Source: Cafeteria roenbergensis
Lineage: Eukaryota > Sar > Bigyra > Bicosoecida > Cafeteriaceae
DNA length: 64,000 nt
NCBI GenBank assembly: GCA_008330645.1
Contig: VLTN01000043.1
Location: 62,001 to 126,000 of the forward strand
Reading direction: 5' to 3'
The translations under genes were made by a program, and so were the position numbers. A model generated the notes under the pieces. It was not told where the DNA came from and ran no database searches. It saw nothing but the letters and a program-made list of their open reading frames with translations. Shown one piece after another: positions 57,863 to 64,000 of this stretch (position 1 is its first letter; each line of letters opens with the position of its first letter).

Positions 57863-60800
57863 ATGCAGGCCCCAGGCCAGGCCGGCGGGTGCTCGGTTCC
57901 CCAGCTGCTCGCCTTGCTCCGGGCGGGCGAGCCCGTTCCTCCCCATTTGCGCCAGAGCGTGGAAGAGCTCGGCGCGGCGCTGTCTCACGGCCACCCATCG
58001 CAACCCGCGGTCGGGAGCCCTTCGCGCGCAGGACTTGCTGCCCCTGGGGCCCTTGCCAGGGTGCCGGCGAGGACGTCGAGCTCGTCTGCGGCGCCAGCGG
58101 GCTCGCAATCGGCTGCGCCCGCGGCACCCACCGCCCAGGCCGGCTCCGAGCCCCGGAGCCCCGGCAGCAAGACCATTGTTTCTCTTGACAGCCGTGGCTG
58201 CGAAGTCAAAGAGGTGTGGGAGAGCAACGGCATGGTCACGCGGCAAGAAGTTGTGGACGTTTACATCTTCAAGCCCGACAAGCCGCCGTCGCGCCCTAAG
58301 CGAGGCTACGTCCCTGGCGACCCCACGGTCAAGGACGTGTCGATCATCGCGCCCAAGCCCGAGCGACGCGCCGATGTGCTGGCTGCATACCTCAACCGGA
58401 CGATTGCGTTCTCCTTTTCGTCGGACGACATCAAGAACCGCAAGCGAGTGCAGTCGAAGCGCGATGCAGAGGTCGTGAGGGTCAAGAAGCACCTGCTGCG
58501 GGGCTTCCTCGCCGAGCGAGCTGGCGCACGCAGGCGAAGCCTCGTGCGTGCGGCGGAGGCGCCCGCCGGCCCCTCAGCCAGCTTGCTGCCGGCGGCGACT
58601 GTCTCTGAGCTCGTCGGCGCTGCGGCGCCAATGCCTGGCGGCCAAGGCAATGGGCGCGCCAGCGAAGCAGAGGGCTTCCATGCTACCAGCGTCTCGACGG
58701 GGTGGATTGCCAGCGGCTTCGGCCCGGCTGCCCAAGGAGCCAAGGAGTGGGGCTTTCAGGCCCACACCATGGCTCCAGTGGACGCCGGCTCACGCAGCGA
58801 CGTCGCGCAGCTCTCGCGCCGCGGCCATCGGGACGCCTCCGCTGGGTCAGCCATGCGCGCGGCTTCGGGCTCTGCCGGAGAAAGTTCGACGTCGCAGGTC
58901 TGGTCGGGCGGTTTGGAGCGAACAGAGGGCAGCGGCAGCGACCCAGCCGCTGGCCGCAGCTCGGCCTCGCAAGTGTCTTTGGAGGCGGACAGGGCCGCCC
59001 AGACTCAGAGGATAGGCTACGAGGGCATGGCGCCCTCCAGCAGCGCGGCCGTGGCTGCTCAAGGGCGCGCTCAGGGCTCGCTCGTTGGCGGCGCGGGGCC
59101 CGGGCTGCTGTCTGCCAGGATACACCACCAGGCCTCTTCGGAGCGCGGCCACGGCTGGCAACCCAGTACGACGACCCAGGCCTCGGCAGTACCCCACGGC
59201 GGCGCTGTCGCGTCCTCGGTGGGCTCAGGCCAAGCCTTTCGCCCTCAGCCCGGCGTCGCACCTGGAGGCTTCATTCCCCCGTCGTCAGCGTGGCTGGGCC
59301 ACTCCGGTCCTCATCACCCCTATCAGCCGCAGCTCCAGCTCCAGCACCAGCACCAGCACCAGCGGCAGCATCTGCAGCTGGTCGGCCAAGGATACGCAGC
59401 GCCCCACCCTGGGCTCGACCATCCCTCAATGCAGTATGCCGGAACATGGCAAGCGTATGCCCCGCCTCAACCGCCTCCCTCCTACACCGCCGTCCCAACG
59501 GCGACTGCCTGGCTGCCCCACGTGCAGCCTGCCCTGCAACACCGCACCGGTGCGGCCGAGGCGACCTTCAGGGTCCCCGTTCCTCCGACCGGCCTCCGCC
59601 CCGGCCCCGGCCCCGGCCCCGGCCCCCGCGAGCAGTTCGCGGCCCACGAGCAGTGGCATCCGCGCCCTGCCGCCCCTGTCTCGGCAGGGGTGGGCCTTCC
59701 CCAGTGGGCCCCTGCGCCGCCTTCGATGTTCCTCGGAGCGAGCAGCGACCCTGCGGTGCCCGGGGCTAGCGACGGACCTGGAGACGGAGGCAGCGCCGTT
59801 TCCCCCCGCGCAGCAGCTCGGGCTGCGGCATTCGGCCCTGCTCCTGACGACGCGGGCATGAGCAGCAGCAACGAGGCTATGGGACTGGCCAGCCACCCCT
59901 TCTCCGTCGACGCGGGGGGCGGGAGCAGACAGCTTGCCTCGCAGCCAGCAGCCGCTGAGCCCGAATCCCGGCACCGCGTCCGCACCGCCCCCTGGGCGGC
60001 CATCAGCGCAGGCTCAGAGTCTGCACGCCAGCGCTCCGCCGCGGCATCGGAGTCGTCCATGTCTGGCATCGGCGCTCTGCACCCCGACCGTGCCGCCGCG
60101 ACAGGCTCGGCCTCTTCCTCCTCGGGCGTGCTCGCGTCGCATCTCGGACCGCCGCCCCCGCACAGCCTCGGCTCCGTGGCCTCGCGCCCGCTGCCTCCGG
60201 CCACAAGGGCCTCGGCCGCCACGGCATCGGGCCAGCCCTCCGAGCCTGCGGCTGGCGCCGCAGCTGGGCAGCACGCCGCGCTCGTCGCCGCGGCCACAGC
60301 CGCCAGGCCGGCCCGTTCGGCTGGCCTCGGTGGCGACGCCTCCCCGCATCTGACCGGCCTGCTGGAGACCTGGCAGCCGCCCGCCGGCGTGCCCTCCCTT
60401 GCCGACGGGGCCTTGAGACAGTGGCTGTTCGACCCCGCCCACATCGTTTGCCCCTACCCGACCATGTCGGAACTCAACGCCCTCGCCACGCACACAGGCT
60501 GCTCCACCAGGGCGCTGGAGCGCTGGTTCGCCAAGGCGCGCCCGCAGCTCTGGGCGCCTGTGGTTCGCACGGTGGTTGGCAAGCCTAGCTCGCCCTCGCT
60601 GGTCGACTCCGACGTCCACCCAAGCAGCACTGGCCACGCCGACGCTGCTGATGAGTCGCCCCCCCCGGCCGCTCAATCCAACCCGCCCGCCTCGGGCCTT
60701 GGGCCAAAGACGTCAGTGCCGTTCGACGAGGCCCGGGTGGCTGCTGCCACGGCCCGCCGCAGGAAGCGCCGCCTCGTGCGGGAGCGGGACTCGCGGGCCG

Positions 60801-62062
60801 CCGCCGCGGCGCGTGAGTCAGTTGAAACAGACAGCTCCCAGGACGAGGGTGAGCACGATGCGCCGCAGGCTCAGAAAGGGCGCACGGGCGATGCGCAGTG
60901 GAGCCGAGCCCAGGCCCGCGTCGCCGCGTGCAGCTCCTCGCCTGCCGACGGCGCGGAACGTGGCCCCATCTCTCCGGAAGCAGAGCATGCGCTGCGAGCG
61001 GTCAAGGAGCGACTGTGCGGTCAGTCGGCCCGAAAGGCGCTGATCGGCGCGGGGGCCGTTGCCACAACAACTCGAGCCGCGTTCCAGACCCGTCCCAGAG
61101 CCCTGCCCGCGGCCCAGTCAGGACCAGGCGCTGCTGCAAACAAGGCCGCTCGGGGGCCCGGTGGCCATGGCAGCGCCGCAGGCCGCGGCGAGGCGGGAAG
61201 CAACGGTGACAACAGCCTGGAAGGCAACGCTGGGTCCGAGGAGAACGGCAGCAACGGCTCGAGCAGCAATGGGTCCGGCAGCAACAGGTCATCCCACCGC
61301 GCAAGGGCTGCCGCGATGCGGGAGCCGGCACAGCCCCCCATGGCCCGGGCCTCGGGCAGCATGCAGCCTCGTTCAGACCAGTCAGAGTCAGAAGCCTCTT
61401 CGCAAGCCAAGCCTAGCAGCCCAAGCTCCAGCACTGGCATGGAAATGGCAGCGGTGGCCGAAGCTGCTCGGCCCGGCCCCGGTGAGGCGCTGGCAGCCAG
61501 CGCGGTGGAGCACGCAGCCAGTCCTGACGCCGCAGCGTCAGCAGGCCTGCCGCGCATGTCCGCCCTGACCCGGCGCCTGCTCGGCGCCCGCGCGGGAGCA
61601 TGCGTCTCGGCGCTGGTGGCGCCCCAGGCGACGTCTGGGGGTCCGGCCAAGGCCCCTCACCGCCCCACCATGCGGCACGGCCTCCAGCCCGCTGAGTACA
61701 ACCAGCTTGCCAAGCGCTACGCCGAGGCCGTGGCTGGGTCCATCGGCTCGTCCGACTTCAGCTGGTCGAACCACGACCAGTCCAAGGGGGGCTCTAGCCG
61801 CAGTCGGTCGACGCCTCACACCTCGAAAGCTGGCGTGGATAGGATGCCTCCATCGGCAACGGACGCCGCCCACCTGGGCATGGGGACGTCGGCTGCTGTG
61901 CTGAACGCGGCCACTTCAAGTTCTGACCCGGCAGCCCAAGAGCGCGCGGCTTGCGCTGCCCCAGCGCCTGTCTGTGCCGAAAAGCGCAGCCGGGACGATG
62001 GCGATCAGCCTGGCAGCGACGCCAGCAGCGCCGCTGAGCCAACCGCCAAGCGGCGAGCCTGA
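57863..62062 (+). CDS. Large disordered protein with a TALE/KN-type homeodomain, 1399 aa
   Basis: A putative nuclear DNA-binding regulator. I chose the ATG at 57863 (MQAPGQAGGCSVPQLLALLR); the frame further upstream has no support. Near residues 110-230 is an ordered domain that I cannot name: TIVSLDSRGCEVKEVWESNG, QEVVDVYIFKPDKPPSRPKR, then basic helices with NRKRVQSKRDAEVVRVKKHL. A long disordered part rich in Gln/His/Pro/Ala/Ser follows (QLQLQHQHQHQRQ near residue 490). The homeodomain, about 842-895, reads ALRQWLFDPAHIVCPYPTMS, then ELNALATHTGCSTRALERWF and AKARPQLW. The PYP loop between helices 1 and 2 and the WFxxxR of helix 3 are KN/TALE hallmarks; the usual N of WFxNxR is replaced by A/K (WFAKAR). 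A basic ARRRKRRLVRERD segment follows near 970. The rest is disordered. The homeodomain is certain to about 80 percent; DNA contacts may be altered. Confidence 0.75.
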   Translation: MQAPGQAGGCSVPQLLALLRAGEPVPPHLRQSVEELGAALSHGHPSQPAVGSPSRAGLAAPGALARVPARTSSSSAAPAGSQSAAPAAPTAQAGSEPRSPGSKTIVSLDSRGCEVKEVWESNGMVTRQEVVDVYIFKPDKPPSRPKRGYVPGDPTVKDVSIIAPKPERRADVLAAYLNRTIAFSFSSDDIKNRKRVQSKRDAEVVRVKKHLLRGFLAERAGARRRSLVRAAEAPAGPSASLLPAATVSELVGAAAPMPGGQGNGRASEAEGFHATSVSTGWIASGFGPAAQGAKEWGFQAHTMAPVDAGSRSDVAQLSRRGHRDASAGSAMRAASGSAGESSTSQVWSGGLERTEGSGSDPAAGRSSASQVSLEADRAAQTQRIGYEGMAPSSSAAVAAQGRAQGSLVGGAGPGLLSARIHHQASSERGHGWQPSTTTQASAVPHGGAVASSVGSGQAFRPQPGVAPGGFIPPSSAWLGHSGPHHPYQPQLQLQHQHQHQRQHLQLVGQGYAAPHPGLDHPSMQYAGTWQAYAPPQPPPSYTAVPTATAWLPHVQPALQHRTGAAEATFRVPVPPTGLRPGPGPGPGPREQFAAHEQWHPRPAAPVSAGVGLPQWAPAPPSMFLGASSDPAVPGASDGPGDGGSAVSPRAAARAAAFGPAPDDAGMSSSNEAMGLASHPFSVDAGGGSRQLASQPAAAEPESRHRVRTAPWAAISAGSESARQRSAAASESSMSGIGALHPDRAAATGSASSSSGVLASHLGPPPPHSLGSVASRPLPPATRASAATASGQPSEPAAGAAAGQHAALVAAATAARPARSAGLGGDASPHLTGLLETWQPPAGVPSLADGALRQWLFDPAHIVCPYPTMSELNALATHTGCSTRALERWFAKARPQLWAPVVRTVVGKPSSPSLVDSDVHPSSTGHADAADESPPPAAQSNPPASGLGPKTSVPFDEARVAAATARRRKRRLVRERDSRAAAAARESVETDSSQDEGEHDAPQAQKGRTGDAQWSRAQARVAACSSSPADGAERGPISPEAEHALRAVKERLCGQSARKALIGAGAVATTTRAAFQTRPRALPAAQSGPGAAANKAARGPGGHGSAAGRGEAGSNGDNSLEGNAGSEENGSNGSSSNGSGSNRSSHRARAAAMREPAQPPMARASGSMQPRSDQSESEASSQAKPSSPSSSTGMEMAAVAEAARPGPGEALAASAVEHAASPDAAASAGLPRMSALTRRLLGARAGACVSALVAPQATSGGPAKAPHRPTMRHGLQPAEYNQLAKRYAEAVAGSIGSSDFSWSNHDQSKGGSSRSRSTPHTSKAGVDRMPPSATDAAHLGMGTSAAVLNAATSSSDPAAQERAACAAPAPVCAEKRSRDDGDQPGSDASSAAEPTAKRRA

Positions 62063-62402
62063 GCAAGAAGCAAGTTACATTGGTGTAGCCCTGCATCGGC
62101 CCGGGCCTTGTTGTGTGTTTGCGTTCAAGTTGGCTGTCAGTTGCAGCCACAGGTTCGTCGATTGCGCTGGCGACCGTGGGGAATGCCACCTGCGGGTCGC
62201 AGCGCTGCAGCGAGTTTTGTGTAGCTCCCTTGCATCAGCTTGTTTATGGTCAATTCGCTGCGTTGTGCATTTCCCACTTGATGGCAGGCCAGGGCGCACC
62301 ACGCAAACGAAAACACTGCGCGAGTCGCAGCCGAACGCACCAGCGCCGTCCACGCAAGTCAACGACCCCTTCCCCCCCCGGGGGGGTGCTCGGCCCACGA
62401 GC
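62063..62402. other. Convergent intergenic region
   Basis: 340 bp between the homeodomain gene and the TAF1-like gene. Part of it (62080-62290) is noticeably less GC-rich than the coding DNA. No ORF or RNA recognised. Confidence 0.5.
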
Positions 62403-64000
62403 TTACGCCACGTCCTCCACGCGCTGCTGGGCGAGCAAGCTCTCCACCTGCTTGACAAGCCCCTTGCCGACCGTGCCTCGCCTGGAGGCCACGAGATCGT
62501 GCTGCACGCGCCTCACGTCGGCCTTGAAGCGCTCCTTCTTCTCGTACCGCATCGACGCCGCGTTGTAGCGCACGCCGAGGATGGAGAAGCCCTTCTCGTC
62601 GGGGTTGTAGGAGAACCCGGGCGCCTGCTCGGTCACCATGGTGGTCGAGTCCATCGTCACCCGCTCCAGCGCCATGTTGAGAGTGCGCTTCTCGGGACGC
62701 TGGCCCTGCCACCAGTTTCGCCACGAGGGAACAAGCAGCCCCGCCTTGCGCATCTGCTTCATCACCATCTGTCCCTGCTGCCGGCCCCGGCGCGTGTGCA
62801 CCCTGGCCAGGGCGTCGTCCCGGCGCTCGTCGTCGACGCCAAAGTCTTCCTCGTAGTCGTCGTCGTCGCCAGCGGCAATCGCAGCGGCGGCGGCGCGGGC
62901 GCCGCCACGGCGGGCATCGATGCCGGACACGGCTGACCGCCCCCCCGCCGACGCAGCGGAAGCCCCGCCGTCCCCGCGCCGGCCCGAACCCTTGACCTTG
63001 GCCCGGGGGCAGAGCTGCGCCACCTTGGAGTGGCCCCACATGCCGCACTGCTCGCAGATGGGGAACTCCTCCCCCAGAACCATGACGGTTCGGCTGCCGT
63101 CTTGCGCCGCCGCTTCTGCAAGGGCCCACGTCTTGAAGCCCCACTGAGCTAGCAAGCACTCCTTCCCGCCGCGCAGCAGGCGGCGCAGCCGGTCGCGCTC
63201 CAGCAGCCGCTCGGGGGCCTCCCGGTCCGTGCCGCCCCGCCGGGGCTGGCCGCGCTTGCGCCCGATGGAGCGGAGGTCCACGCCGAAGCGCTCTGTGAGC
63301 CAGGTTCGCTCCACGGCCAGCCGGTCGCGCGAGAAGACGACGCGGGCCACCTCCTTGCCCGACGGCTGGATTTCCCTGGTGACACGGCGAACGAGCGCGT
63401 TGGCTGGGGGGGCGCCTGCGGCAGAACGCACCTCCTCGTCCTTTGCATCGCGCAGCCACGCCGTCAGCTCGGGCGCGGTGAGGTGGGGCTTGACGCAGCC
63501 GCGGCGGAGCTGGAGAAGCGGCGTTGCAGGCTGGGCGCGGAGTTGCGGGGGCACGCCGCGCGCCGTGGCTTCGGCCTCCGGCAGCGCAATTGTGGCTCCC
63601 TGCCTCGCCTTGCGCACCGAATCCCTCGCGACGGAGATCGCCGCGCGGGCCATATCGCCCGCCATGCCGTTTTCGATGGCCGTGCGGTGGGCCAGCTCTG
63701 CGGCCTGGAGCTTGCGCTCCGCCAGCGCCAGCTCCTTGCGAGAGCCGCCGAGGAGCTTGACCGTGACGCCCCACCGGCGGGCCATGACCAGCCATGTCGG
63801 CTCGTCGCTGATGCTGCCTGTGAGGCCCTTGCTCGCCCTCATACGGTCCAGGTCCCTCGCCTCTGCGCGCTTCCGCATGATGGAGTCCATTCCCGGGGCG
63901 CCGGTGACCTGTGCGAGGGAGTGCTTCATCAGCGCGGCCTCCGTCTCGCGCGTGCTGTTCTCGGCGGAGGCTCCCATGCCGACTCGGGGCACCACCGGAG
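62403..64000 (-). CDS. TAF1-like protein with CCHC zinc knuckle, C-terminal part (5' end off the right edge)
   Basis: Likely the C-terminal part of the TFIID subunit TAF1 or a relative. The frame is open to the right edge; the only apparent start near the edge is a GTG, so the gene continues outside. The strongest clue is the knuckle CEQCGMWGHSKVAQLCPRA (C-x2-C-x4-H-x6-C), the same spacing as the TAF1 knuckle CGACGAIGHMRTNKFCP. Before it are TREIQPSGKEVARVVFSRD, comparable to the TAF1 strand before the knuckle, and charged helices such as KELALAERKLQAAELAHRTA. After it come an acidic linker and a C-terminal domain (SWRNWWQGQRPEKRTLNMAL, GFSYNPDEKGFSILGVRYNA) ending VEDVA, with no bromodomain. 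The alternative is an unrelated nuclear protein with the same knuckle. It converges on the homeodomain gene. Confidence 0.6.
   Translation of the reverse strand, partial: PVVPRVGMGASAENSTRETEAALMKHSLAQVTGAPGMDSIMRKRAEARDLDRMRASKGLTGSISDEPTWLVMARRWGVTVKLLGGSRKELALAERKLQAAELAHRTAIENGMAGDMARAAISVARDSVRKARQGATIALPEAEATARGVPPQLRAQPATPLLQLRRGCVKPHLTAPELTAWLRDAKDEEVRSAAGAPPANALVRRVTREIQPSGKEVARVVFSRDRLAVERTWLTERFGVDLRSIGRKRGQPRRGGTDREAPERLLERDRLRRLLRGGKECLLAQWGFKTWALAEAAAQDGSRTVMVLGEEFPICEQCGMWGHSKVAQLCPRAKVKGSGRRGDGGASAASAGGRSAVSGIDARRGGARAAAAAIAAGDDDDYEEDFGVDDERRDDALARVHTRRGRQQGQMVMKQMRKAGLLVPSWRNWWQGQRPEKRTLNMALERVTMDSTTMVTEQAPGFSYNPDEKGFSILGVRYNAASMRYEKKERFKADVRRVQHDLVASRRGTVGKGLVKQVESLLAQQRVEDVA

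Overview
The window is a piece of a very GC-rich nuclear genome from a flagellated unicellular eukaryote, most likely an alga or similar protist. No plastid gene is present, so photosynthesis is not shown. Eukaryotic identity is clear from GT-AG introns (nearly all with a GTGAG donor), a spliceosomal GTPase (Snu114), a CCT chaperonin subunit, mitochondrial complex I subunit NDUFS4, a PRCC-family protein and an ATG27/M6P-receptor type protein. Motile cilia are indicated by CFAP74, CCDC146/MBO2 and TTC29 homologues. I cannot name the species.

Layout, left to right (strand, coordinates): unrecognised disordered protein running off the left edge (-, 1-2750); mitochondrion-targeted unknown (+, 3272-4888); EF-hand protein with a predicted myristoylated N-terminus (-, 5365-8547); CFAP74 (+, 9048-14504); PRMT3-like (-, 14775-16619); HAD phosphatase (+, 16865-17533); CCDC146 (-, 17804-20756); coiled-coil, possibly kinetochore (+, 21185-22258); giant PH plus CH-like protein (-, 22628-29517); NDUFS4 (+, 30319-31333); repeat-motif protein (-, 31789-33626); PRCC (+, 33757-34857); ATG27-like (-, 35315-36365); CCT2 (+, 36596-38934); thioredoxin/PDI (-, 39628-40110); Ala-rich helical protein (+, 40273-43107); Snu114 (-, 43400-47079); TTC29 (+, 47268-48746); giant 75-bp-repeat coiled-coil protein with broken frame (-, 49073-55368); RPF2 (-, 55759-56877); TALE-homeodomain protein (+, 57863-62062); TAF1-like zinc-knuckle protein running off the right edge (-, 62403-64000).

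The most striking feature is organisational. The 22 genes switch strand at every neighbour except one pair, so almost every gene shares a short divergent promoter on one side (130-250 bp for the tightest pairs) and a convergent tail on the other. Introns are few, short (142-305 bp) and confined to the first few hundred coding bases. I resolved eleven of them by hand; in six genes this recovers first exons that a plain ORF reading misses or starts wrongly. A second genome-wide signal is the octamer CTCTGCCG/CGGCAGAG, which appears far more often than base composition predicts, in coding, intronic and intergenic DNA.

Two genes carry frame breaks inside tandem repeats: a one-base loss in a (GGTGCT)n tract of the PH/CH gene and at least six breaks in the 75-bp array. 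These may be assembly errors or real decay. No tRNA, rRNA, CRISPR array, transposon or prokaryotic operon was seen.
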